Source: Gerris lacustris
Lineage: Eukaryota > Arthropoda > Insecta > Hemiptera > Gerridae
Length of the DNA: 64,000 bases
Assembly (NCBI GenBank): GCA_951217055.1
Contig: OX578279.1
Location: 74,559,131-74,623,130 of the forward strand
Direction of reading: 5' to 3'
A program made the position numbers and the translations under genes. Positions 22,166 to 35,679 of the stretch are shown in pieces; positions within the stretch are counted from its first letter, which is position 1; each line of letters starts with the position of its first letter. A model generated the notes under the pieces. That model did no database searches. It saw only the letters and a list, made by a program, of their open reading frames with translations, and had not been told where the DNA came from.

Positions 22166-23455
22166 GGTACTTCTTTAGATCGTTACTCCTCTATGTATTT
22201 TTAGAATGTAAATGACCTTGACTAAATAACTATTAAGACAAAGGGATGTTTAGTCCAATGTACTTTGGGACAAAGGAGTATCACACTTCTGTTCCTATAA
22301 GGGGAGTAACCGTCTAAAGAAGAATATTCCGTACACCTTTAGATTGTTACTCCCGTCTGTTTCTTTTATAAGGGGAGTAACAATCTAAAGAAGAATATTC
22401 CGTACACCTTCTTTAGATTGTTACTCCCCCCTGTTTATTGGAACGAAGTTCCTTATGGCACGTTCTGGAGCCCGGGAGTGAATCCGAAAAAAAAAGACCA
22501 AAATCACCGTCACAAAATAACCGTCACAAAATCACCGTCAAAAAATCACCGTCACGCAAATTCCGTCACGAAATCTACAGATGACGATAACTTGAGTAAA
22601 AGATCACCGAGTTAGATGAAATTTGGTTCATTTTACCAATGCCCAGGCTGAGTTCGTCGGACAACGTTATCCACCCAAGCGTTCATGCGCAACGCTCGCG
22701 TAAACGTAAGCTTCTAAAGACTGGAAAAAGTGTTATTAAGGAAGCCTGTTACTTGACTTGTTTTGATTATTTTTGTTATATATGTCAAAAATGTCACTTT
22801 GTTTTGTAAATAAATCAAATATAATCATGTAAAATTTCACCCTGATACAAGCAGAAGCTGTAGAGTAGGGAAGAGATATATTTCATAATATATTAAATTA
22901 ATTGGCCGGGTAGGTAGAAAACAGTCCTATATGTAGGTAACAGATCTATATGTAGGTAGATAACAATCCAAACTCCTTTAACAAACATACTCTTTCACTA
23001 TAAACTCATCATGATCAACATTTTTCTTATATTCAATATATACATTTATAGTAAGACCGCTTTAATTATACAAATATTGATTTTCTTTTAATTTTGCCTT
23101 AACTCTGCTAGGTACAAACAGTTAGTTACTTTTAATTTTGTCTCTTTTCTAACTCCGCCATGTATAACTAGTTAGCAATGTATACGTACTTAGCAGTGTG
23201 ATTTTATAATTTATATTTAATGAAAAATGTAAGGAACTTCGTTCCTACCGGGTGTCCCGCGACACCACACGATTTTTTTTATAAGGGGAGTAACAATCTA
23301 TAGAAGAATATTCCGTACACCTTCTTTAGATTGTTACTTCTGTCTGTTTCTTTTATAAGGGGAGTACCAATCTAAAGAAGAATATTCCGTACACCTTCTT
23401 TAGATTGTTACTCCCGTCTGTTTCTTTTATAAGGGGAGTAACAATCTAAAGAAGA
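22166..23455. repeat. TTACTCCCC palindrome-spacer tandem array, copy D
   Basis: Begins with one long unit (22166-22322), then short palindromic units of about 60 bp (CTTCTTTAGATTGTTACTCC ... inverse) separated by the near-constant 14-bp spacer AATATTCCGTACAC. Four short units are visible, starting near 22340, 22411 (split by the repeat at 22436-23272 and finishing at 23275-23314), 23329 and 23396. Unit plus spacer is about 74 bp. Confidence 0.87.
22436..23272 (+). mobile_element. GGAACG-hairpin repeat, copy 3, inserted in array
   Basis: Complete copy from GGAACGAAGTTCCTTATGGC to GTGTCCCGCGACACCACACG, sitting inside a palindromic unit of copy D. The unit resumes after it. It has an internal amplification of the 12-13 bp phrase AAATCACCGTCAC (about five times, 22500-22560). 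No gene. Confidence 0.85.
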
Positions 23456-23482
23456 GCCCATAAAGTATATGAGAAAGTAAAA

Positions 23483-25673
<2,191 letters not shown>

Positions 25674-25895
25674 TACACTGTTCTGCAAAATGTAACGAAC
25701 TTTCGGGCTCCAAGAAAATGTTATCTGAAATTTATGTTTTTTGAGGTGGCTGAATCCGAATCTGAAGTCAAAATGTCTCAAAATACGTACAGTTTTCCGG
25801 GAAAATGCCCCTAAAGTTCGGAAAAGTTGTGTTTTTAGGGGTTTTCGACCAAATTTTTCGCCTAAAAGAATTTTGTAATATATATATATATATAT

Positions 25896-26561
25896 TGTTT
25901 AATCTTTAAGAAAACTAAAAGAGAAAAAAAGAGGTAATAAGATTATGTTTGTTTGTTTATGTTTTTATTCTAGTAGATTATTTGTTTTTAACCCGGCGGA
26001 TTGTTCTACAGAATTGATAGAGGTTTGTTTGGATGGACTTCGCTCGGCATCTCATCGTTTAACTACGCATACGGCGTAAGGTCGGGCCAGTCTGGAGAGA
26101 CCCGCTTAACCGAGTAGATCAGCTTAAGTGTCATATCATAGCTCTACGTTCATCTGCCTTCTTAAGAGCCCAACTTGGTGTGCCAGTTAGGACTCTTGCA
26201 GCAAAGGTTTCAGCAAGGACGTAGCCTTGCAGCAAGATTTGTGTGGTGCGCAGTTGTTTGCAGCCGATCATCGAGCTTCTGCAACACCATCACTGCCGCT
26301 CTACATCACCCTCTGTCAATTTTGTAGTCCAAGTCCACCGGTATTTATTATTTAAGTTTTTTTTTTATTATTTATACAGCCATTATTTCTTTTAATACAG
26401 TCTACTTAATTTACTTTATATATTTTTGTTCTCATGATTAACCAGCAGTAAAGATCATTTATTTTTTATATAGTCTTTTTTTTATGTTGGAATCACCCGA
26501 CTTAGATCAAAGTTTTCCTTTTCCTTTTTTTTTAACGATCTAAACTTACGAGTTTTCAACA
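25896..26561 (+). repeat. 5' LTR
   Basis: Starts TGTTTAATCTTTAAG and ends GAGTTTTCAACA. It contains a GC-richer central block (about 26035-26340) in otherwise T-rich sequence. The promoter must lie here but I could not place a start site from sequence alone. Confidence 0.96.
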
Positions 26562-26571
26562 TAGTATTTTT

Positions 26572-26589
26572 TGGTCCTTTGGGCCGGAT
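26572..26589 (+). other. Candidate tRNA primer-binding site
   Basis: TGGTCCTTTGGGCCGGAT lies 10 bases after the 5' LTR. It begins TGG, as needed to pair with a tRNA 3' CCA. I could not assign the tRNA, and a gap of 10 bases is somewhat long. Confidence 0.45.
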
Positions 26590-27806
26590 ATGTTTCAATT
26601 TGTATTCATTTAAGTTTCTTAATTTATTGGTGGACAATTATTCTTAATAATTATATTTGGATTAGTTTTGGACTTCTAATATTTTACAAATTTATTTATT
26701 TTGCGGATGCAATTACCAGATTTCTTTTTATTTATACAAAAATTATTTGGAATAAATATAACGTTAATTTATATAATTTAACCTTTTGCAAGGTAGTGAT
26801 CTTATAAATTATTCTTAATTAAATAGGAATTCATTTATTTCCCTATACCTTTTGCGTATTTATGTTTTTAAATTAATTTTTAATTTAAAATTAACATATT
26901 TTTTATTTAAAATTAATAGATGTATAATAATTTAGGAGTAAATTATTTTCTAATAGTATTTCTTCTTATTTAAAAAATAAAATATAATAAATGTTTTACT
27001 TAATTCTTTAGTTTATATTTATGTTTTTTGATTAAAATCTTTTTGTTGGATAACAGTGGTTTATAAGACAAATTATACTTACTTATAAGACTTACGGAAA
27101 ATTAATTATTGTAATTAGTTTTTTTATTTAGTTACTGGTTACTTTCTTACACTTTAAATTAATAATTTATTTATATTGGCTGGTATAATAATTTTCAACT
27201 TCCACTTCTTAATAATTATTATGTACATTAATTAAATTTAACTTGTACTCTTTATGCTCTTTTATTTTCTTCTTATGAATAATGACATAATAATTATAAT
27301 TATATACAATGAATATTATTTTATATATGAATTTTTATTGTGCATTTATGTATAGGTATATTGTTTATTTGTAAGCCGAACATATTGACCTAATTCATTT
27401 TTTTTTTTTGCAATTTTTTTATTGAAATTATTTCTTTATGGGAAACAAGTTATTTTTTAGAAAACCTTCGTTTAAATTGGCTTTAGTTATTTTTAATTTT
27501 AATTTGAGCCGTCTTGCTAACAGTTTTCAATTTCTATTTATTTGTGAATAATTTAATTTTAAAACTGTGATTCAGTTAATGTATAATCGGACCTTTGGCC
27601 GCCTAAACTAATTTACCTAATTAGTTATTATTCTTTCTTGAAGATTTGTTTAATTTATTATTTATATATAAATTCCTTTTCTCTAAGGTTTCACTTAGTC
27701 TTTTTATTTGATTTTTTTAATTTGAATTTTTTATTTTTAATCATACTGAATTATGATAATTTTTTTTGGACAAAATTCTTTCTTTATTTTGTAATATTGA
27801 AGTAAG
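26590..27806 (+). other. BEL/Pao leader, non-coding
   Basis: About 1.2 kb of T-rich sequence between the primer-binding site and the gag ATG. The 78-codon hydrophobic frame at 26571-26807 is a product of the T-rich composition. No packaging signal can be recognised by eye. Confidence 0.6.
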
Positions 27807-28223
27807 ATGGGTCCCAAAGTGGATACTGAAAGTGAGGCTAGAGAAAGAGATAAGTTAGTGGAATTAATTGATGAAGCTAATGATTTAGCTAATGACATTC
27901 GAGAAACAGTAGAGCTAGGTTCTAGTGCTATCGGTCCTGATTTTGACCAGAAGAAGGTTAATTTATTTAAAGCTCGAATTTCACGTTTAGATGCTACTTT
28001 CGAAAAATTTACCAAATTTTGTTACGAAGCTAAACGTTATGCACGTCATTTAAAGGACGAGTCGGCGGGTCAAGAACTCCGATTATTAAATGACGAGATT
28101 AGACGTCTTTATTACGACGCTTTGGCCTTACACATGCCCGAGGCAGAAACTTCTAAGTTGGACACTTCTAATACTTTTTTTTACACACGCACTTTAAAAC
28201 TCCCAGTCATAAACTTCCTTTAA
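27807..28223 (+). pseudogene. gag: BEL/Pao Gag, N-terminal part (frame broken)
   Basis: A 138-codon frame starting MGPKVDTESEARERDKLVEL, helical and charged like the start of Pao-family Gag proteins, which build the cytoplasmic retrotransposon particle. The ATG at 27807 is the first in frame after the leader. Gag-like sequence runs to about codon 134 (LKLPVIN) and then meets TAA at 28221-28223. The rest of Gag continues in another frame from 28213. The junction lies inside Gag, not at a gag-pol border, and about 8-10 residues normally found there seem to be absent, so I read it as a small deletion with frame change and not programmed frameshifting. Confidence 0.85.
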
Positions 28224-31200
28224 AGACACGTTTGTTTCACTTATTCATGAGAATAAAGAATTGACTGCGGTACAAAAATTTCATTATTTAAAATCTTCTT
28301 TGAGCGGTGTTGCTCATCAGACCATTTCAGCCGTTTCTATAACTGATATCGGATATCCTCAAGCTTGGGAAACACTGACCAAGAAATTTGACAATAAGCG
28401 CGTACAAGCGGCGAACTGTCTTTCAAAAATATTTAATTATAGTCCGATCGGAAGAGCTAATCTTAGCGTGTTACAAGAGTTTTCTAGTAATGTTATAGAA
28501 AACGCAATACTGTTTAAAAATTTAAATATTGTTGATGGTGTAGGTTTTATACTTATGACTTTCGCTTTAAGGTTATTGGACCATCGAACTAGAGAGAAGT
28601 TCGAAACTGAACACTTAGGAAAACCTGATATTCCTACTTTTAATGACTTTACCGAATTTATTCACAATCAGGTTAATTTGTATCAAGCTGAATTTATTAG
28701 TTTGGGTCATAAGGATAAGAACGAAGGGTTTACACCTGTAAAAGGACCTAAAGGACCTAGAAAGGTCTTAATTTCTACAGAGTCGACTTCACCTAATGAC
28801 TGTCTTTGCCTATTATGTAAACGTAAACATCGATTGCATCGATGTCCTGTATTTTTAAAATTAACACCGAGACAGAGATTTGACAAATTAAGATCTCTTG
28901 ATTGCCGAATTTGTATGAATTGTTTTAAAGAAAACCACGTTCGCAATAACTGTCCATCTGATAAAAGATGTCGGATATGTACTTTGGACCATCATAGTTT
29001 ACTTCATTTTTCTACTAAAAAGAGGACTGATAATAATATAACACCTGAACCTAAATCTCCACCAAACAAACTAAAATTAAAAAATAGTGGTAATGTACCG
29101 AAAACCTACAGCGTGAGCGCTTCGACCTCTGCCGGTTTTAATAATGAACAACAAACACCCGCCGCTGCCTTTTCTCATTGTGCCATTGGCGAATCTTATG
29201 TACTACTTGGCACAGCTATAGGACGAGTACAAGACTGTAGCGGAGCTTATCAAAATGTCCGAATACTAATTGATAATGGGGCACAGCGTTCATTTATTAC
29301 CTCAGCGTGTGCGAAAAAATTGGGACTTAAGTTATTTCGGAACTCTCAAGTTTTAAGTGGGTTTGGTAACCAACCAATTCAAGGTGGTAAACATCAGGCG
29401 ACTTGTAGAATAGTCCCTCAACGATCTCAATCTCCGGAACTTCTCTTAACAACTGTGGTTACTCAAGTGATAACAGGTCCTATGCCGATGACGTCAGTAC
29501 CACAATTTAAAGAATTATTTCGTGACTTAACTTTAGCAGATCAATCATTTTGGAAGTCCAGAGAAGTTGACATTTTGATCGGAGCCGATGGTTTCGGCTT
29601 AATTTGTAACGGAAACATTCAACGAACCTGTGATAGTGGACCTTATGCACTAAAAACTATTTTTGGTTGGGTAGTTATGGGACCCACGTGCCCTGGCTCC
29701 ACATGTGATTCGGTAGCGTTATTGACATCACTTTCATCTGCACCTACACCTTTAGAAAATCTTTTACAAAATTTTTGGGAAATAGAGGACGTTTCTAAAC
29801 CTAAAAATTTATTGATGACTCCTGAAGATGATGCTTGTGAAACACATTACCGGGAGACTCACAGTCGAGACTCCACTGGACGCTATGTGGTACGTCTCCC
29901 ATTTAAAACAAAACCCGTGTTATTTGGTAAATCTTACCCTATTGCGCTTCGCAGATTTTATAATCTTGAGTTCAAACTCAATAAAAATATTCCAATGAAG
30001 GAAGAATATAATAAGGTTTTTGAAGAGCATCTTTCACTAGGATACATGTCTGTTTCCACCAGAGAAGGTGAATACTACCTTCCACATCATGGAGTGACAA
30101 AAGAAAGTTCGACTACTCGATTAAGGGTGGTCTTTGATGCTTCTATGAAGACTTCCCTTGGTTCTTTAAATGATAAATTATATACGGGGCCTAAACTACA
30201 TCAGGATATCCGTATTGTTTTGATCAACTTTCGAAAATATCCGATCGCTTTAACAGCAGACATTCGACACATGTATTTGCAGATACTGATGCACCCGGAC
30301 GACAGGATTTATCAACATATCCTATTTAGATTTAAAACTTCGGGACCCATATGTAGTTACGAATTAAATCGTCTTACATTCGGCTTATCTTCGGCTCCTT
30401 ATCTTGCACAGAGGACGATTAGACAGATAGTGATTGATGAGGGATCCAGTTTTCCCTTAGCCTCAGAAGTGTTACTAGGTTCTACCTATATGGATGACAT
30501 ATTGACGGGCGCTTTCTCAGTAGAAAATGCTCAGCAAATTCAAAGAGAACTCATAACTTTGTTAGGTAAGTCAGGATTTCAACTTCAAAAGTGGGGAAGT
30601 AATTGCGATGAACTCCTTAACCATGTTGAAAATGAGTCCCAATGCAAGACAGTCTCTTTCTCTTCAGCTGAAGATAATTCGATAAAAATTCTGGGGATGC
30701 AATGGGATCCACATTCTGATTGCCTCTTTTATAGTATAAAAACTCCTCTCCTTGTTCTAACCAAGAGAGCAGTCTTGTCGGCGATAGCAAGAATCTTCGA
30801 CCCTTTAGGTTATTTGGCACCTGTTGTGTTCAAGGCAAAATCATTTTTGCAATTGTTGTGGAATTGTAATCTTGGATGGGATGATCCTATACCTGACTCC
30901 ATAGCTGGTCCTTGGAAAGACTTTATTTATCAACTTAAAGATTTGAAGTCTATTCAAATTCCTAGAGGCCTGTTCTCGTCCATCCCCCAAGAGGTTAAGT
31001 TGATAGGATTTGCCGATGCATCATCTTTAGGTTATGCAGCGGTACTTTATCTTAGGATAACATACCCTGATAAAGAACCATTTATCAAGTTATTGGCATC
31101 GAAAACCAGGCTTGCACCTGTTAAGACCATATCCATACCACGATTAGAGCTGTGTGCAGCTCTTTTATTGGTACGTCTCATAGAAACTTTCGATAGTTTC

Positions 31201-33069
31201 TTGTCTTCGATTGACATAAAGTCACATCATTTTTTCTCTGACTCGACAGTGGTATTATCTTGGTTAAGATTACCCCCGAACACCTTAAAAATATTTGTAG
31301 CCAATCGCGTCACAGAGATCCTCAATCATACTAAAGTTTCGGATTGGTATCACGTAAACACAAAACAAAATTCAGCCGACATTGCTTCAAGAGGCATCGT
31401 TCCCAGAGATTTACTTGATAATTCATTGTGGTGGAATGGCCCTCAATGGCTACTGGATGATCTGCATCAATGGCCAGTTTCCGCGGTTATCGAGCCTTTA
31501 GCCGAAGTTCCGGAACAGGCACCTCAAAGAAATGTACTCATTGCGTTGCAGCCTTCTGAGAATGTCAGCATTATATTTATGCAACGATACTCCACTCTAG
31601 ACAAGTTAATAACAACTGTGTCTTACCTTCGGCGGTTTTTCCATAATACAAGATGTTCTAAAGAAAATCGTCGTGTAGGTGAAGTTCTTAGTCGAGTTGA
31701 GCGACATGATGCCCTACTTCATTGTATAAAAATTGTTCAACGGATCTATTTAACCGAAGAACTTGACTTAGTTTCAAACAATCTGGGACATAAGTCGAAG
31801 CTAAAATCTTTATCACCGTTTATCGACCCCCTAGGTGTTCTTAGGGTGGGCGGTCGATTATCGCAAAGTCCTTTACACTATGACGCAAAACATCCGATGT
31901 TACTACCCAGTAAATGTCATCTCACAAACCTGATAATTGATTATCTACATCTAGGTTACCTTCATGCGGGTCCAACCCTCTTATTGTCTTTATTAAATCG
32001 TCATTATTGGGTTATAGCTGGGAGACGAGTTGTAAGACAAAGAATTCGTCAATGTCTTGCATGTCGTCGTCAGCGCCCTACAACTCTAACTCCTTACATG
32101 GCCGACTTGCCATCATCACGATTTCGTCAAGGTCGTGCTTTTCTTAATGTGGGTGTGGACTATGCTGGTCCGTTCTTATGCAAAGAGTCTAAGATGAGGA
32201 AAAGCCGTGTGGCCAAATGCTACATGTGCATATTTGTATGTATGAGTACTAAGGCGGTACACTTGGAGTTAGTCTCGGATCTGACGACCGACGCTTTTCT
32301 GGCCTGTCTTGACCGATTCGTCTCTCGAAGAGGAATACCTTCAAAAATATTTTCTGACCACGGGACTAATTTTGTTGGGGCTGACCGTCATCTTAAAACC
32401 TTGTATCAGTGGTTAAGAGAAAAGGACAATAACCAGATAATTAAAAGGCATATGGTAAAACGTGAAATACATTGGGAATATTCCCCTCCTACATCGTCAC
32501 ACATGTCAGGATTATGGGAAGCTGGCGTGAAGTCTGCCAAATCTCATCTTAATAGAGTTTTAAATGGAATAACTCTAACCTATGAAGAACTGTCGACCTT
32601 ATTGGCTAGAGTGGAAGCCATTTTAAATTCTAGGCCCTTATATCCTAAATCTACATCTCCTGATGACTACAGTGTTTTGACACCCGGTCATTTCTTAATC
32701 GGAGACGCATTGGTATCGCCTCCCGAGTACGACTTTATGGAGATACCAACCAATCGCTTAACTCGTTGGCAACTTTTGAGTCGGTGTCTTCAACATTTAA
32801 GGACAAGATGGAGATTAGATTATCTCAATAGTCTCCAGCACCGAGTCAAATGGACAGATAAAAATATCTATAATAATTTAACTCCAAATACTTTGGTTCT
32901 GCTCAAAGACTCCAACGTTGCCCCATCGCGTTGGCCAACCGCTAGGATATTAGAGGTTTATCCCGGAAAAGACAAAGTAGTCAGAGTAGTTAAAGTCAAA
33001 ACTCCATATGGGGAATATGTTCGGCCAGTTTCAAAAATTGCACTACTTCTCCCTGACAATTGTGATTAA
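28213..33069 (+). CDS. pol: BEL/Pao Gag C-terminus and Pol polyprotein
   Basis: Open for 1,618 codons; residue numbers count from 28213. Gag remainder: residues about 1-190, then zinc-binding segments with CLLC (199-202), CMNCFKENHVRNNC (234-247, a CX2CX4HX4C knuckle) and CRIC (from 253). Aspartic protease: LIDNG, D354. Reverse transcriptase: VVFDA near 641, TADIRHMYL with D683, and YMDD at 759-762. RNase H: D935 in GFADAS, D1010 in SDST, D1056 in ADIASRG. Integrase: H1246/H1251 with C1281/C1284, then D1316, D1382 and E1436. A C-terminal domain (RW..L, W...GRI-like TARILEVYPG) ends at the TAA. All catalytic residues appear present. There is no start codon of its own; it would need to be joined to upstream Gag, which this copy cannot do normally. 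No env follows. Confidence 0.95.
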   Translation, partial: TSFKDTFVSLIHENKELTAVQKFHYLKSSLSGVAHQTISAVSITDIGYPQAWETLTKKFDNKRVQAANCLSKIFNYSPIGRANLSVLQEFSSNVIENAILFKNLNIVDGVGFILMTFALRLLDHRTREKFETEHLGKPDIPTFNDFTEFIHNQVNLYQAEFISLGHKDKNEGFTPVKGPKGPRKVLISTESTSPNDCLCLLCKRKHRLHRCPVFLKLTPRQRFDKLRSLDCRICMNCFKENHVRNNCPSDKRCRICTLDHHSLLHFSTKKRTDNNITPEPKSPPNKLKLKNSGNVPKTYSVSASTSAGFNNEQQTPAAAFSHCAIGESYVLLGTAIGRVQDCSGAYQNVRILIDNGAQRSFITSACAKKLGLKLFRNSQVLSGFGNQPIQGGKHQATCRIVPQRSQSPELLLTTVVTQVITGPMPMTSVPQFKELFRDLTLADQSFWKSREVDILIGADGFGLICNGNIQRTCDSGPYALKTIFGWVVMGPTCPGSTCDSVALLTSLSSAPTPLENLLQNFWEIEDVSKPKNLLMTPEDDACETHYRETHSRDSTGRYVVRLPFKTKPVLFGKSYPIALRRFYNLEFKLNKNIPMKEEYNKVFEEHLSLGYMSVSTREGEYYLPHHGVTKESSTTRLRVVFDASMKTSLGSLNDKLYTGPKLHQDIRIVLINFRKYPIALTADIRHMYLQILMHPDDRIYQHILFRFKTSGPICSYELNRLTFGLSSAPYLAQRTIRQIVIDEGSSFPLASEVLLGSTYMDDILTGAFSVENAQQIQRELITLLGKSGFQLQKWGSNCDELLNHVENESQCKTVSFSSAEDNSIKILGMQWDPHSDCLFYSIKTPLLVLTKRAVLSAIARIFDPLGYLAPVVFKAKSFLQLLWNCNLGWDDPIPDSIAGPWKDFIYQLKDLKSIQIPRGLFSSIPQEVKLIGFADASSLGYAAVLYLRITYPDKEPFIKLLASKTRLAPVKTISIPRLELCAALLLVRLIETFDSFLSSIDIKSHHFFSDSTVVLSWLRLPPNTLKIFVANRVTEILNHTKVSDWYHVNTKQNSADIASRGIVPRDLLDNSLWWNGPQWLLDDLHQWPVSAVIEPLAEVPEQAPQRNVLIALQPSENVSIIFMQRYSTLDKLITTVSYLRRFFHNTRCSKENRRVGEVLSRVERHDALLHCIKIVQRIYLTEELDLVSNNLGHKSKLKSLSPFIDPLGVLRVGGRLSQSPLHYDAKHPMLLPSKCHLTNLIIDYLHLGYLHAGPTLLLSLLNRHYWVIAGRRVVRQRIRQCLACRRQRPTTLTPYMADLPSSRFRQGRAFLNVGVDYAGPFLCKESKMRKSRVAKCYMCIFVCMSTKAVHLELVSDLTTDAFLACLDRFVSRRGIPSKIFSDHGTNFVGADRHLKTLYQWLREKDNNQIIKRHMVKREIHWEYSPPTSSHMSGLWEAGVKSAKSHLNRVLNGITLTYEELSTLLARVEAILNSRPLYPKSTSPDDYSVLTPGHFLIGDALVSPPEYDFMEIPTNRLTRWQLLSRCLQHLRTRWRLDYLNSLQHRVKWTDKNIYNNLTPNTLVLLKDSNVAPSRWPTARILEVYPGKDKVVRVVKVKTPYGEYVRPVSKIALLLPDNCD

Positions 33070-33188
33070 TTATAAGTTATTTCTTGAGTACGAAATTTTG
33101 TATGTTTTTTAAATTTTTATATTAATTCTTTTTTGTTTTCTCCCCCCTACTTTGTTAACTTGATGTATGTTAAAAATTAAGTAATTTT

Positions 33189-33199
33189 GGTGGGCGGAA
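33189..33199 (+). other. Polypurine tract
   Basis: GGTGGGCGGAA directly abuts the 3' LTR, as expected for plus-strand priming. Two pyrimidines interrupt it, common in BEL/Pao elements. Confidence 0.85.
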
Positions 33200-33860
33200 T
33201 GTTTAATCTTTAAGAAAACTAAAAGAGAAAAAAAAGAGGTAATAAGATTATGTTTGTTTGTTTATGTTTTTATTCTAGTAGATTATTTGTTTTTAACCCG
33301 GCGGATTGTTCTACAGAATTGATAGAGGTTTGTTTGGATGGACTTCGCTCGGCATCTCATCGTTTAACTACGCATACGGCGTAAGGTCGGGCCAGTCTGG
33401 AGAGACCCGCTTAACCGAGTAGATCAGCTTAAGTGTCATATCATAGCTCTACGTTCATCTGCCTTCTTAAGAGCCCAACTTGGTGTGCCAGTTAGGACTC
33501 TTGCAGCAAAGGTTTCAGCAAGGACGTAGCCTTGCAGCAAGATTTGTGTGGTGCGCAGTTGTTTGCAGCCGATCATCGAGCTTCTGCAACACCATCACTG
33601 CCGCTCTACATCACCCTCTGTCAATTTTGTAGTCCAAGTCCACCGGTATTTATTATTTAAGTTTTTTTTTTATTATTTATACAGCCATTATTTCTTTTAA
33701 TACAGTCTACTTAATTTACTTTATATATTTTTGTTCTCATGATTAACCAGCAGTAAAGATAATTTATTTTTTATATAGTCTTTTTTTTATGTTGGAATCA
33801 CCCGACTTAGATCAAAGTTTTCCTTTTCCTTTTTTTTAACGATCTAAACTTACGAGTTTT

Positions 33861-33865
<5 letters not shown>
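33200..33865 (+). repeat. 3' LTR
   Basis: Same length as the 5' LTR (666 bp), differing by one substitution and two homopolymer-length changes that cancel in length. Ends CAACA directly against the TA tract. Confidence 0.96.

Positions 33866-33930
<65 letters not shown>
33866..33930. repeat. (TA)n tract of the foldback, left
   Basis: About 65 bp of TA; together with 25876-25895 it was one tract before the retrotransposon inserted. Confidence 0.9.
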
Positions 33931-34655
<725 letters not shown>

Positions 34656-34881
34656 TTTTTTTTATTTATTTATTTTTTTTTTTTTTACAAAATTTGTTTG
34701 AGCAAAAAATTGGGTCTAAAAACCCCCAAAATCACAATTTTTCCGAACTTTAGGGGCATTTTCCGGAAAAACTGTACGTATATATAGGAGAAATTTTGAC
34801 TTCATATTCGGATTTAGCACACAAAAATACTTTAAAAAAGGACATTTTCATTCTGACTTTTTTTTCAGAACAGTGTATTAC

Positions 34882-35679
34882 CCATTCATTAGGCGGAATT
34901 TTTAGTTATTTCGCTGAAAGTAAAAAAAGAAACATGTTTATAGTTGCTATTTTTGACATATTATAGATGAGTATAACAAACCGTTCTTGCTTTTTTATGT
35001 GCTTTTAATTAATTACTTACCTGTTAGTCAACAATATACATGTTTCTTCTCTTTTTAACTATTGTAGAATAAATACAGGTAACATATTTCTTCAATATTA
35101 CCTAATTTTGGGGAAACAATGGGAATTTTGAACAACATATTAAAAAAAAAAAAATTAACAGTTTTAAACATGAAAATTATTGTAAACAAAAAAGTAAATA
35201 GTACAGGCAATGGTAAGTTATTTAAATATTTGGAAAGATTAAACAAGTATTAGCTATCAGAAATTGGAAACCGTTTACAAAGCTACAGAAACAGTAAGCT
35301 AACATTGCCAATAGTTTCTAAACTTTAAAGTGTAAATTAGCTTTCGGTTCTATAAGCAAACCAAACGATCAATATAAATAATATAAGATCTTATGAACGA
35401 GACCAAGCCAAAGATAGATTTAATCCTAACTTTTCAGATCCTTCTTATGAATCATAGTCACAAGATAGCTGAGAAGAACCCTTGAGAATGATTCGTTCAA
35501 TGGGCGTGCAAAGTCAAATTTGTTTTCTGGTTTAGCAGTCCAGGAGGTAGCGTGCAAAAGAAGTTTCTGATTAACATCAAGCTAGAATTTTGTGTATACG
35601 TAAATCTTTTATTGCCTTTTAAGAATAAGTGGTCGGTCATGTTCGTCAATGGGATATAGCTTGGCAAAAGGCATAAAAA
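34882..35679. other. AT-rich stretch, nothing recognised
   Basis: No gene or repeat family recognised. Confidence 0.5.

Larger units (their letters stand above)
25896..33865 (+). mobile_element. BEL/Pao LTR retrotransposon, near intact
   Basis: 7,970 bp with two 666-bp LTRs, a candidate primer-binding site, a 1.2-kb leader, gag and pol frames and a polypurine tract. It has TG...CA LTR ends. LTR comparison shows one substitution (C at 26457, A at 33761) and two 1-base homopolymer indels, so it inserted recently. It lies in a TA microsatellite; TATAT abuts both ends, consistent with a 4-5 bp duplication but uninformative in that context. There is no envelope-like frame between pol and the 3' LTR. 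Gag is interrupted (see gag and pol entries), so mobility would depend on another copy. Confidence 0.97.

Noticed and set aside
22166..23455. CRISPR-like array of palindromic repeats and spacers
   Set aside because: The spacers are constant and the units are MITE modules found elsewhere with TIRs; the surrounding DNA is animal. Not a CRISPR.
26571..26807. 78-codon membrane-like frame in the BEL leader
   Set aside because: It starts within the primer-binding region and reflects T-rich leader composition.
28170..28260. Programmed gag-pol frameshift
   Set aside because: The break lies within Gag, well before the zinc knuckles, and residues seem to be missing; a lesion is simpler.
33070..33188. 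Envelope gene downstream of pol
   Set aside because: Only about 120 bp separates the pol stop from the polypurine tract.
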